From: Cytobacillus luteolus
GTDB taxonomy: Bacteria; Bacillota; Bacilli; Bacillales; Bacillaceae_L
Direction: 5' to 3'
Assembly: GCF_017873715.1 (NCBI RefSeq)
Contig: NZ_JAGGKM010000005.1
Coordinates: 248,001-312,000 of the forward strand
DNA: 64,000 nt
The notes beneath the pieces were generated by a model, which saw only the letters and a program-made list of their open reading frames with translations, was not told where the DNA came from and did no database searches. Positions 18,088-27,404 of this stretch are shown piece after piece. The position numbers and the translations under genes are program-made. The first letter of the stretch is position 1, and every line of letters starts with the position of its first letter.

Positions 18088-18834
18088 TTGTCTACACAAG
18101 AAAAACGTTTTGTCTTATACGAGTATTTATTATTTTTCTGGAGAAAAAAATGGGCGTTCGTTATTATCCCTGTTATTATGATTGCCCTTGGTGCGTTAGC
18201 ATCACAGTTGTTTTTAAAAGAAACGCCATATGAAGGAAAAGCTACCGTGTTTACTGGTTCAGTTAAATCAAAAGGAGTAACAGATCCAGAGATTGTTGAA
18301 AGTAAGTATAAGGAATTTGTTACTGGTGGATTTGATGCGTATGTGGCGAGAGACAGCTATATTAGATTAACAATCAATGGTGATAATGCAAAAACAATTG
18401 AGAGTGAACTTAATGAAGTTGCAGAATCTTTATTGAATGATCTTCAAATACAGGCTGAGAACCGATTAAATAATACATCTAAATACGTTACAACTTTAGA
18501 GGAAAGAGCAGGGGCCTTAGAAAAGGCGCAAGCTATTTATGAAACACAATTAGCAAGAGTTGATTTGGAATTAGATGAGCAGAACAACTATCGCGAACTT
18601 GCAGTTTGGACAAAAGCTCAAATTGCAGAAACGAATGCTACTCTTAACCGAGTTAGAGGTGACTTACTTTTCTTTGAGAAACCAGCTTTAGTTTCATCTA
18701 CTGTTGGTAAAACAAATACACACTTAAAAGAAAGCATGGCATTAGGTGCTATCTTAGGCTTATTAGCTACAGTTGCATTCTTAATGTTATGGAAGTATTT
18801 ATTTGATGCAAGGAGGTACTACGAGCATGATTAA
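18088..18834 (+). CDS. Chain-length determinant (Wzz/YveK-like polysaccharide co-polymerase)
   Basis: 248 residues if started at TTG 18088, where a GTTGGTG site lies upstream; the longer reading from TTG 18040 begins inside a strong hairpin. There are two membrane helices, one near the start (FWRKKWAFVII onward) and one near the end (MALGAILGLLATVAFLML), around an extracytoplasmic coiled-coil region, which is the Wzz plan. No tyrosine-kinase domain is fused and none is encoded next to it. It would set chain length together with the Wzy-like protein at 26033. Its last 8 bases overlap the next gene. Confidence 0.8.
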   Translation: MSTQEKRFVLYEYLLFFWRKKWAFVIIPVIMIALGALASQLFLKETPYEGKATVFTGSVKSKGVTDPEIVESKYKEFVTGGFDAYVARDSYIRLTINGDNAKTIESELNEVAESLLNDLQIQAENRLNNTSKYVTTLEERAGALEKAQAIYETQLARVDLELDEQNNYRELAVWTKAQIAETNATLNRVRGDLLFFEKPALVSSTVGKTNTHLKESMALGAILGLLATVAFLMLWKYLFDARRYYEHD

Positions 18835-19840
18835 ATTTGCTATCGTTGGTATGGGGCATATTGCTAGTAAGCATATTGATGCAATTGAAAAAGCAGAAGG
18901 TGCAAAGTTAACTGCAATCTGTGATACAAACACTGAACGTTTAAAAGAAGTCCCAACTGGGGTAAAGACTTATACAGATTTATCAGTAATGTTAGAGGAA
19001 AATAACGACATTTCTGTTGTAAATATATGTGTGCCTTCTGGCCTACATGCACGTTTAACTAAAATTGTAGCAGAACATAAACGCCATATTATTGTAGAAA
19101 AACCAATGTCACTTAAACTTGAAGATGCTGAGGAAATGATTGAAGTTGCTAAAGAAAACGGGGTTAAACTTGCGGTTGTTCACCCTAACCGTTTCCGCCC
19201 AGCGATTCAAAAATTAAAAGAAAAAGTTGAGTCTGGTGTGTTTGGCAAACTAAGTCATGCTAATGCTACGGTAAGATGGAATCGTAACCAAGAGTATTAT
19301 GATCAAGCTCCCTGGCGTGGAACGAAAGAGTTTGATGGCGGGGTTTTAATGAACCAAGCCATCCATAACCTTGACTTAATGCTTTGGTTAATGGGACCTG
19401 TTGAATCGGTTCAATCAATGGTTGCAACTAGACTACGAAACATTGAGACAGAAGATGTAGCAACAAGTGTTGTTCGCTTTAAAAATGGAGCACTTGGGGT
19501 GATAGAAGCTGCTACAACAATTTATCCTAAGAACCTAGAAGAATCCATTTCGATCTTCGGTGAAACAGCTTCGGTCAAAATTGGCGGTCGTAATGCGAAC
19601 TATATTGAGACATGGGATATAGAGGGTGTTACAGAGGAAGAAATTAATAGTACGGTTGAAGAAATAAAAGCTGATCCATTTGGTAAACCAGGGCATCAAT
19701 GGATTATAGAAGATATGGTAGATGCAATCAAAGAAGACCGTGAACCAATTGTATCCGGTGAGGATGGAATGGCTCCAATTAAATTAATTTTAGCAATCAT
19801 AGAGTCATCTGAAAAAGGTACACAAATTACATTATCTTAA
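18827..19840 (+). CDS. Gfo/Idh/MocA oxidoreductase (WbpB type)
   Basis: 337 residues from ATG 18827, with AAGGAGGT 9 bases upstream. N-terminal Rossmann fold FAIVGMGHIASKH; the EKPMSL motif with the family lysine and HPNRFRP follow. WbpB-type enzymes oxidise C3 of UDP-GlcNAcA, giving the substrate of the aminotransferase at 16894. It overlaps the chain-length gene and is followed after 19 bases by the WbpA-type dehydrogenase. The family is broad, so the specific step is inferred from the complete set of partner genes. Confidence 0.85.
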   Translation: MIKFAIVGMGHIASKHIDAIEKAEGAKLTAICDTNTERLKEVPTGVKTYTDLSVMLEENNDISVVNICVPSGLHARLTKIVAEHKRHIIVEKPMSLKLEDAEEMIEVAKENGVKLAVVHPNRFRPAIQKLKEKVESGVFGKLSHANATVRWNRNQEYYDQAPWRGTKEFDGGVLMNQAIHNLDLMLWLMGPVESVQSMVATRLRNIETEDVATSVVRFKNGALGVIEAATTIYPKNLEESISIFGETASVKIGGRNANYIETWDIEGVTEEEINSTVEEIKADPFGKPGHQWIIEDMVDAIKEDREPIVSGEDGMAPIKLILAIIESSEKGTQITLS

Positions 19841-19859
19841 AACAGGAGTGAACGTACCA

Positions 19860-21173
19860 ATGAGTTTATTTGAACAATTACAATCTAAAATAGAAAATAA
19901 AGAAGCTGTTATCGGGGTAGTAGGACTTGGTTATGTAGGTCTACCACTAGCTGTTGAAAAAGCAAAAGCAGGTTATAAAGTAATTGGTTTTGACGTACAA
20001 GAAAGTCGTGTAGAACAAGTAAATATGGGTATTAATTATATCGGTGATGTTGTAAATGAAGACTTAAGCCAAATGATTAAAAGTGGTCAGCTTATTGCAA
20101 CGACTGATTATGCCCGTATTGCTGATGTTGATGCAGTAGCAATTTGTGTACCAACACCACTTGATATATATCAACAACCAGATACTTCTTATGTAAAAAG
20201 CTCTGCAACTGAAATTGCAAAGTATGCACATGAGGGAATGCTTGTTGTTTTAGAATCTACAACTTACCCTGGTACTACTGAAGAAATCGTACGTCCAGCA
20301 TTAGAAGCTAAAGGGTTAGTGACTGGTGAATCTGTATTTGTTGCCTACTCACCTGAGCGTGTAGATCCAGGTAACAAACAATTTAAAACAAAAAATACAC
20401 CAAAGGTTGTTGGTGGTATTACTGATAATTGTACAAAAGTGGCAGCATCTCTATATCGTAGTGTATTAGAGGGAGATGTACACGAAGTTTCAAGTCCAGC
20501 TGTAGCTGAAATGGAAAAAATCTTCGAAAATACTTTCCGTCATATTAACATTGCATTAGCTAACGAAATGGCGATTCTTTGTGACAAGATGGGAATTGAT
20601 GTATGGGAAGTAATCGATGCAGCTAAATCAAAGCCTTATGGATTCATGGCATTTTACCCAGGTCCTGGACTAGGCGGTCACTGTATTCCGATCGATCCAT
20701 TCTACTTAACATGGAAAGCACGTGAATATAACTACCACACTCGTTTAATCGAGCTTGCAGGTGAAATTAACAATGGCATGCCTGAATTCGTAGTAAACCG
20801 TGCAATGCACATCTTAAACGAAGATGGAAAGGCATTACGCGGCGCGAAAATAACTCTTTTAGGTGTAGCTTATAAGAAAGATATTGATGATGTAAGGGAG
20901 TCCCCAGTGTTAAACATCCTTGATATTTTAGATAAACAAGGTGCTGAATTCTCAGTAGTAGATCCTTATGTTACATCATTCCGTTCTTGCAACCGTGTTG
21001 TAGAAACAGTTGAACTAACAGAAGAGCTTCTGAAAAATTCAGATCTAGTGATTGTAACAACTGATCACTCTGACTTTGATTACGAATTAATTGCAAAGCA
21101 TAGCCCGGTGATTTTTGATACACGTAATGCATTAAAAGGTGTAGAAAAACCAAACAAATACATTAAATTGTAA
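19860..21173 (+). CDS. UDP-N-acetylhexosamine 6-dehydrogenase (WbpA/WecC family)
   Basis: 437 residues from ATG 19860 with AGGAGTG 9 bases upstream; the GTG at 19848 lies inside that site. Rossmann fold VIGVVGLGYVGLPL; central FENTFRHINIALANE; catalytic Cys in GLGGHCIPIDPFYL; C-terminal UDP-binding GVAYKKDIDDVRESP. The enzyme oxidises C6 of the UDP-sugar to a uronic acid with two NAD+. In the predicted pathway it makes UDP-GlcNAcA; a WecC-type UDP-ManNAc dehydrogenase is the main alternative, but the presence of B, D and E homologues favours WbpA. Confidence 0.9.
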   Translation: MSLFEQLQSKIENKEAVIGVVGLGYVGLPLAVEKAKAGYKVIGFDVQESRVEQVNMGINYIGDVVNEDLSQMIKSGQLIATTDYARIADVDAVAICVPTPLDIYQQPDTSYVKSSATEIAKYAHEGMLVVLESTTYPGTTEEIVRPALEAKGLVTGESVFVAYSPERVDPGNKQFKTKNTPKVVGGITDNCTKVAASLYRSVLEGDVHEVSSPAVAEMEKIFENTFRHINIALANEMAILCDKMGIDVWEVIDAAKSKPYGFMAFYPGPGLGGHCIPIDPFYLTWKAREYNYHTRLIELAGEINNGMPEFVVNRAMHILNEDGKALRGAKITLLGVAYKKDIDDVRESPVLNILDILDKQGAEFSVVDPYVTSFRSCNRVVETVELTEELLKNSDLVIVTTDHSDFDYELIAKHSPVIFDTRNALKGVEKPNKYIKL

Positions 21174-21191
21174 TAACAAGGGAGAATTTTA

Positions 21192-21923
21192 ATGAACTTT
21201 ATTGATTCAAGCGTAACCCTAGATGATTCCGTACAAGTAGGTTATTTTACAGTCATTGAAAAAGATGCAAAGATCGGAAAAAATGTCATCATTGGTAACC
21301 GTGTGACCATTCATGAAGGTACAGTTATTGGTGACAACACAACAATTGCGGACGGTGCAGTATTAGGCAAACCACCTAAACCTGCTAAAACAAGTACAGT
21401 TAAGCTATCAGCTGATATTCCTCCTTTACAATTAGGAGAAGATGTAACGGTTGGTGCTAACTGTGTGATCTATCGTGGCGCAACGATAGGTTCGAATACA
21501 TTAATTGCTGACTTAGCTAGTGTTCGTGAAAATGTTAACATTGGAGACTATGTTATTGTTGGACGTGGTGTAACGGTAGAGAACTACGTGAACATCGGTA
21601 CAAGAACAAAAATTCAATCAAATTCATATATAACTGCATATACAACACTTGAGGACCATGTCTTTATCGCACCTTGTGTAACAACAACAAACGATAACTT
21701 TATGGGAAGAACAGAAGAGCGCTTTGAAAAAATCAAAGGTGCAATTGTAAAACGTGGTGCACGTGTTGGTGGAGCATCCATCATTCTTCCTGGAATTACG
21801 ATTGCTGAAGAAACATTTGTAGCAGCAGGTGCACTAGTTACAAAAGACACAGAACCAAAAACAGTTGTGAAGGGGATTCCTGCAAAGTTTAGTAAGAATG
21901 TAGACGAGCGGGAGTTGTTGTAG
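21192..21923 (+). CDS. Left-handed beta-helix acyltransferase (WbpD type)
   Basis: 243 residues built of hexapeptide repeats (IGKNVIIGNRVTI, IGDYVIVGRGVTV, IGTRTKIQSNSYI), the trimeric acetyltransferase fold that uses acetyl-CoA. The active-site-like ENYVNIG and the TTTNDNFMGR loop are present. Next to WbpA, B, E and I homologues it most likely acetylates the C3 amino group. ATG 21192 is preceded by AAGGGAG. The next gene begins 1 base after the stop. Confidence 0.87.
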   Translation: MNFIDSSVTLDDSVQVGYFTVIEKDAKIGKNVIIGNRVTIHEGTVIGDNTTIADGAVLGKPPKPAKTSTVKLSADIPPLQLGEDVTVGANCVIYRGATIGSNTLIADLASVRENVNIGDYVIVGRGVTVENYVNIGTRTKIQSNSYITAYTTLEDHVFIAPCVTTTNDNFMGRTEERFEKIKGAIVKRGARVGGASIILPGITIAEETFVAAGALVTKDTEPKTVVKGIPAKFSKNVDERELL

Positions 21924-21924
21924 G

Positions 21925-23355
21925 TTGCTAGCTCAGTTAAAACGATTAGGAGGGGATTCCCTCCTTTATGCGTTAATGAATGTAGGTACAAAGCTGATCG
22001 CTTTTATCATGTTGCCGATCTATACACATTACCTGCCAAATCCGGCGGAATACGGTGTACTCGATTACTTAGACCGTATTACTGCGATGCTAACCTTTTT
22101 AGTTATCTTTGGTACTGATTCTGCGTTGGCATTCTACTACTTTGATACGAAGGATGAAGCTAAGCGGAAGAGATATGTTCAAAACGTTATGCTCTTTAGG
22201 TTAGGAATCGTTGCAGTATGTTTCTTAGCTATCTTAGTTGGAGGGCAATGGTTATCTAATGCTTTGTTAGATAATCCAAATTATGCACATTTTCTGTATT
22301 TAAGCATAGGTATTTTGCTTCTAGACACGGTCGTCGCACTTATATTGACAGTGTTACGTTATGAATTTAAGACACTAAAAGTTGTTATTTATACAGTATT
22401 AAAAATGCTCTTGGTCGCTGTCCTATCCTATGCGATTCTACGATACTTTTTAACATCAGTTGAAGGGATTTTAATCGGAAGAATTATAAGTGCAGTTGTT
22501 GTTCTCTTGTTAATCAGTAAGTACCTATTCTCTTATCTTCGTTTTTCAATTGATAAGCAGGTTTTAAAAGAAATCCTAAAATACGCTGCACCACTTGTCC
22601 CTGCTTCGATTGCATTTTGGGTCATTGTAAATGCGAATGTATTTTTCTTAAAAGAGTTCACATCATTCACAGAGGTCGGGATTTACGGAACGGCTATGAA
22701 ATTTGCAGCACTTATTACTCTTCTAACAAGCGGTGTTCAAATGGCATGGAGACCTTACTCAATGTCGTTAAAAGATAAAAAGGGTAGTGAGCATGTTTTT
22801 TCTAAACTGTACATGGCGATTTTATTACTTGGGACAGTAGGGGTATTATTTGTTGCTACAATTATGCCTTGGGTCATCAAGTTATTAGACCAAAACTATT
22901 ATGAGGCATATAAATATGTCGCTCCAATCGCTGCTGTAACATTTTTAAATTTCTTTTACATGATTATTTCAGTGGGCATTTTCTTCTCGAAACAAACGAA
23001 GTATATATCAATTGCATTTGGGATAGCTGCTCTTGTTAATCTAGGATTGAACTTTGTGCTAATTCCCTTATACTCCATTTGGGGTACCGTGGCAGCTTAT
23101 TTACTATCTTATATTGTTGCTATTATCTTAATCTTTTTCAAAAGCCAAAAAGCGTATTATGTCCCTGTGTCATTTTTTAAAATGGCATTTTTGTTTAGTA
23201 ATATGCTACTTGCTGTGTTTGCGATTATTTACATTCAAGAAAGTAGCTTACCAGGAATTTATATCCTAGCGGCATGGGGGTATTTCATTGTGATGACTGT
23301 CGTGAGCCGAGTTGATCGTGATTTCCGTAAAAAGCCTGTAACCGCTGAAACTTAA
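21925..23355 (+). CDS. Wzx-type polysaccharide flippase
   Basis: 476 residues with about twelve to fourteen hydrophobic helices and no large soluble domain, typical of the MOP/PST (Wzx) family; the start GGDSLLYALMNVGTKLIAF is characteristic. It would move undecaprenyl-linked repeat units across the membrane. The start is TTG 21925 two bases after the preceding stop, with GGGAG about 10 bases upstream, so translation is probably coupled. Confidence 0.85.
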   Translation: MLAQLKRLGGDSLLYALMNVGTKLIAFIMLPIYTHYLPNPAEYGVLDYLDRITAMLTFLVIFGTDSALAFYYFDTKDEAKRKRYVQNVMLFRLGIVAVCFLAILVGGQWLSNALLDNPNYAHFLYLSIGILLLDTVVALILTVLRYEFKTLKVVIYTVLKMLLVAVLSYAILRYFLTSVEGILIGRIISAVVVLLLISKYLFSYLRFSIDKQVLKEILKYAAPLVPASIAFWVIVNANVFFLKEFTSFTEVGIYGTAMKFAALITLLTSGVQMAWRPYSMSLKDKKGSEHVFSKLYMAILLLGTVGVLFVATIMPWVIKLLDQNYYEAYKYVAPIAAVTFLNFFYMIISVGIFFSKQTKYISIAFGIAALVNLGLNFVLIPLYSIWGTVAAYLLSYIVAIILIFFKSQKAYYVPVSFFKMAFLFSNMLLAVFAIIYIQESSLPGIYILAAWGYFIVMTVVSRVDRDFRKKPVTAET

Positions 23356-23373
23356 AAGATAAAGGTGATGTAA

Positions 23374-24957
23374 TTGAACGGTACAAAAATCTTTCTTCAA
23401 AATGAACAACGTTGGAAACAAGGCACCCGTGGTGATGCAACATTTTATTTCAGTGGATATATCTATGTAGGTAATACTTTGTATACCAATCATACAATCA
23501 CTGATTACCTTTCACAGGTGGAATTTACTGAAAAACTCATTACCGATTGGTCTGGAGAATTTGCAGTTATTTATCAAACTTCTAACTATACGTTTGCAGC
23601 ATGTGACCGAAAAAGAAGTATTCCTTTGTTTTATTATAAAAAAGGGAATGAAGTGGTTGTAACCGATAGGTTGGTTGATGAAACCCAAGGCACTTCATTA
23701 AACCGTACTTCAGCTGTAGAATTTCTCCTTACAGGATTTGTAGCGAACGATCGAACATTGTTTGACGATGTTTTTCAAATAGAAGCTGGGCAATCAATCA
23801 TAATTCGCCAAGATAAAATAGAAAAGTTACAATACTACCGTTATTATCACAATCCTGAAAACATGGATATCGAAACGGGTGTTGAGGAGTTAACAAAAAG
23901 CTTTCACAACTTATTTCAAAAGCTCTATGACAGAGTGAAAGATAAGCATGTAATGATTCCATTAAGTGGTGGCTACGATTCACGGATCATTGCACTGCTT
24001 TTAAAAGAATATGGTGTAAAAAGTGTTGAAGGCTTTACCTACGGACGTCCAGGTAATCAAGAAGCGAAAAAAAGTAAGGAAATTGCAGATAAACTTGGGA
24101 TTCCATGGACCTTTATCCCTTATTCTAGAGAGGATTGGCAACGCTGGTATCACTCAAGTGAATGGAAAAACTATCTTCATTTTGCCACTAATGCCTCATC
24201 AATGGCCCACCTACAGGATTGGCCGGCCGTTACAGAGATCATTAATAAGGCAGATAAGGATTATGTGTTTATGCCGGGACATTCAGGCGATTTTATAGCC
24301 GGAAGTCACTTATCCTATGAAATTATCCAAGACAAATCTTATACTCTCGATGATGTAGTTGAGCAAATCATGAAAAAGCATCATAGATTATGGGAGACAA
24401 GTAATCAGGCAGCTGTGTCGGATGTAATCAGTGAAATTAAATCTTCTCTTAAAGGGTTAGATTATGATAATAAGGAACAAGCAAGTGCTTTATTTGAATA
24501 TTGGGATTGGAAGGAAAGACAGGCGAAATTCATTATAAACTCGCTACGAGTGTATGAGTATTACAACCAAGAGTGGGAGATTCCACTATGGGATGATGAA
24601 CTAATGAATTTCTTCCTAAAGGTGCCTACTGAATACCGTTTCAAGAAATATTTATACGATATGACGTTACATCACATGTATCCTACCTTTTTTGAGAAAC
24701 CTATACAAAAAAGTGGAAGTGCTACTTCCTTGAAAAACAAGTATGGAGCACTCTACCCAATCCTAAAGAAGGCTTATAATAAAAAACGGGTTTACCAGCA
24801 GTATTACAAAGACCCAATGGAGTGGTTTGGGATCTATGGTGGATATGTCAACTATCTTCGAAATATATCCTTTAAATACGAAAAGGTAAGGTTCGAGAAT
24901 CCTTATAATATTAATTCATTTTTGGCAAAAGATTATATTCAGAACGTGAAAGGATGA
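23374..24957 (+). CDS. Asparagine-synthase-like amidotransferase without N-terminal cysteine
   Basis: 527 residues, TTG start at 23374 after AAAGGTGATG. Residues about 20-150 fit the Ntn glutaminase-like domain of AsnB, but the protein begins M-N-G-T, so the Cys2 nucleophile of active glutaminases is missing. The synthetase domain starts near 190 with the ATP PP-loop LSGGYDSR (197-204) and an MPGHSGDF motif. Such genes in polysaccharide clusters are thought to amidate uronic acids. Here it may amidate the predicted mannuronic acid using free ammonia, or act otherwise. The 3' end abuts the epimerase gene. Confidence 0.8.
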   Translation: MNGTKIFLQNEQRWKQGTRGDATFYFSGYIYVGNTLYTNHTITDYLSQVEFTEKLITDWSGEFAVIYQTSNYTFAACDRKRSIPLFYYKKGNEVVVTDRLVDETQGTSLNRTSAVEFLLTGFVANDRTLFDDVFQIEAGQSIIIRQDKIEKLQYYRYYHNPENMDIETGVEELTKSFHNLFQKLYDRVKDKHVMIPLSGGYDSRIIALLLKEYGVKSVEGFTYGRPGNQEAKKSKEIADKLGIPWTFIPYSREDWQRWYHSSEWKNYLHFATNASSMAHLQDWPAVTEIINKADKDYVFMPGHSGDFIAGSHLSYEIIQDKSYTLDDVVEQIMKKHHRLWETSNQAAVSDVISEIKSSLKGLDYDNKEQASALFEYWDWKERQAKFIINSLRVYEYYNQEWEIPLWDDELMNFFLKVPTEYRFKKYLYDMTLHHMYPTFFEKPIQKSGSATSLKNKYGALYPILKKAYNKKRVYQQYYKDPMEWFGIYGGYVNYLRNISFKYEKVRFENPYNINSFLAKDYIQNVKG

Positions 24958-24962
24958 ATGTA

Positions 24963-26018
24963 ATGAAATTCATTACGGTTTTAGGTGCAAGACCTCAATT
25001 TATTAAAGCAGCTCCTGTTTCTCGTGAACTACGTAAAGAGCATGAAGAGCTTATTATTCATACTGGTCAACACTATGATGCAAATATGTCAGACATCTTC
25101 TTTGAAGAATTACATATCCCAAAACCTGATTTCCACCTTGGTGTAGGCTCAGGATCCCATGGAAAGCAAACTGGCGATATGTTAGCTCAAATCGAGGAAA
25201 TCTTACTAGCTGAAAAGCCAGACTATCTTCTTGTGTATGGTGATACGAACTCAACATTAGCTGGTGCACTTGCGGCCGCTAAGTTACACATTCCAGTTGT
25301 TCACATTGAAGCTGGTTTACGAAGCTTTAATAAAAAAATGCCAGAAGAAATCAACCGCATAATGACAGATCATGTTTCAGAGTATTTATTCTGTCCAACG
25401 GATACGGCGATTGAAAACCTTACTAACGAAAACATCACCCACAATGTGATCAACGTTGGAGATGTAATGTATGATGCTGTTGTTTATAATAAAAAGCTCG
25501 CTAATGAAGGTTCAGAAATTTTAACGAAACATGGTTTAGAGTCAAAGCAATATCATTTAATTACAATTCACCGTGCTGAAAATACAGATGACGAACAAAA
25601 AATCAATAATATTTTAGAAGCGTTTAATAAAATTGACGAGCTGAAAGTTTGGCCAATTCACCCACGTACAAAACATAAGCTTGAGAGCTATGGATTAAAG
25701 CTAGATGAAATCCCCAACCTAAAGGTAATTGAGCCAGTAGGTTATTTAGATATGCTTACACTTGAGAGCAATGCCAAAAAAATCATTACAGATTCTGGTG
25801 GCGTTCAAAAAGAAGCTTACTTTATGGAAGTACCATGTGTCACTGTTCGTGAGCAAACAGAATGGGTGGAAACACTAGAAGGTGAAGCAAATATCCTTGT
25901 CGGCACTGACGTTAATAAAATTATTGAGGCTGTAAATAAAGAGGTTTCTCCTTCTTACAAATTAGTTTTCGGAGATGGAAATGCGTCCCGGAAAATTGTA
26001 GAAGCTATCCGAAAATGA
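24963..26018 (+). CDS. Non-hydrolysing UDP-GlcNAc 2-epimerase family (WbpI/WecB)
   Basis: 351 residues; ATG 24963 has AAAGGATGA upstream, while ATG 24954 overlaps the preceding gene and sits against its ribosome binding site. Family motifs: GARPQFIKAAP at the N-terminus, THTGQHYD-like IHTGQHYDANMS, YGDTNSTLAGALAA, HIEAGLRSF, PEEINR and DSGGVQKEA. It inverts C2 of a UDP-HexNAc. In a WbpABDEI set it performs the last step, giving UDP-ManNAc3NAcA. A plain UDP-ManNAc-producing MnaA is the alternative. Confidence 0.9.
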   Translation: MKFITVLGARPQFIKAAPVSRELRKEHEELIIHTGQHYDANMSDIFFEELHIPKPDFHLGVGSGSHGKQTGDMLAQIEEILLAEKPDYLLVYGDTNSTLAGALAAAKLHIPVVHIEAGLRSFNKKMPEEINRIMTDHVSEYLFCPTDTAIENLTNENITHNVINVGDVMYDAVVYNKKLANEGSEILTKHGLESKQYHLITIHRAENTDDEQKINNILEAFNKIDELKVWPIHPRTKHKLESYGLKLDEIPNLKVIEPVGYLDMLTLESNAKKIITDSGGVQKEAYFMEVPCVTVREQTEWVETLEGEANILVGTDVNKIIEAVNKEVSPSYKLVFGDGNASRKIVEAIRK

Positions 26019-26032
26019 GCTAGGTGATGACT

Positions 26033-27403
26033 ATGCTTTATATCTTAATATGGTTTATCGTATTGATGACTTCCGTGATACTCTTTAAAAAAGTATCTGG
26101 AAGTCTCTCTATACTAAAACCGAATTTAAATTCAATTATTTTCTATTATTCCTTATTGGTCTCATCATTTATTGGGCCAATCTTTATTGTCTTAGGTAAG
26201 GACAATTACTATATGATCAATAAACTAGCACACGAACAATATCGTGTGATTGGTTTCTTAGTTATTTGTTTTGTCATGGTGTTTTTACCATTAACAATGT
26301 ACATCTTAAGTAAATTGGTAGGCTTTGATGCAAAACATGAATTTAATGACTACTTAAAAAAGCCGGTTGAGCCGACTTTTGGAGTGAGGACTGAGTTTTA
26401 CTTTTTCTTTGCGACCCTATCATTGATTAGTATGTTAGCCGTTGCTTATACCATGTTAAAAACAAATCAAATTCCCCTTTTAGAACTATTAAAAGGTAAT
26501 ACAGCGGAACTAGCAAAGCTACGTATCGAAGCAGCACGGAATTTCACAGGCAATGTACTTGTTCGTAACATCTTTGCTATTGCCCTTACACCACTTTTAT
26601 CATTAATTGCTTATGTATATAGTGTAAAAACAGAACATTTTAAATGGAAGATTCTATTTCTAGGGTTGTTTGGTTGCTCGGTCTTGATTAGTGTATACGA
26701 CCTTGCGAAATCGCCGATATTCTTTTATGTCATTATGTTCTTGTTAGTAAGTATTTATATTGGAAAAACGAAATTTACACCGATGAAAGTGTTTATAATT
26801 GGTTCTTTGGCAACGGCCTTACTACTAATTATGTATGTTTTTATTCAAGGTGTTACAAATATAGAATCATATTTATCAATCTCAACTGGTCCAATTGGCC
26901 GTCTAATTTTTGCGCAGATATCACCTACCTTCCTCCATCTAAATATCTTTGGAGAATCTCTACCATTTTTACAGGGGAGAAGCTTACCTGGAATGTTAGT
27001 TGGCTTATTTGATGTCGAACAAGTTCGATCAGCACGATTAGTAATGGAGCAGGCGTTCCCACAACGAGTTGCAGATGGTACAGGTGGAGTGTTAAATACC
27101 TTGTATGTTGCGGAAGCTTACGCAAATTTCGGATATTTAGGGATTGTAATGGCGACTATTTACATTGGTCTAGTCATTCAAGCTGTTTATATTGTGTTTT
27201 TAAGACTACCTAAAAACCCAGTGTTTGTTAGTTTATTTATATATTTTTCAATCAATTTACCTCGTACATTAGTTGGCGGGTTTGCAGACTTTTTATTTAA
27301 CCCAATCTGGTTTATTCTAATCGTCCTATTTACAGGAATGCTATTATTTATTCGATTCCGACTAGATTTAACAGCTTATTTTAAAAGAGTTAGGGAGAAT
27401 TAA
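26033..27403 (+). CDS. Wzy-like polysaccharide polymerase (multi-pass membrane protein)
   Basis: About 456 residues with roughly ten to twelve membrane helices and a larger loop around 290-350, a pattern seen in Wzy O-antigen polymerases. Sequence motifs in that family are weak, so the call rests on topology and position between flippase/epimerase genes and glycosyltransferases. Start chosen at ATG 26033 after AGGTGAT; GTG 26024 and ATG 26027 are alternatives. The next gene begins one base after the stop. Confidence 0.75.
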   Translation: MLYILIWFIVLMTSVILFKKVSGSLSILKPNLNSIIFYYSLLVSSFIGPIFIVLGKDNYYMINKLAHEQYRVIGFLVICFVMVFLPLTMYILSKLVGFDAKHEFNDYLKKPVEPTFGVRTEFYFFFATLSLISMLAVAYTMLKTNQIPLLELLKGNTAELAKLRIEAARNFTGNVLVRNIFAIALTPLLSLIAYVYSVKTEHFKWKILFLGLFGCSVLISVYDLAKSPIFFYVIMFLLVSIYIGKTKFTPMKVFIIGSLATALLLIMYVFIQGVTNIESYLSISTGPIGRLIFAQISPTFLHLNIFGESLPFLQGRSLPGMLVGLFDVEQVRSARLVMEQAFPQRVADGTGGVLNTLYVAEAYANFGYLGIVMATIYIGLVIQAVYIVFLRLPKNPVFVSLFIYFSINLPRTLVGGFADFLFNPIWFILIVLFTGMLLFIRFRLDLTAYFKRVREN

Positions 27404-27404
27404 T

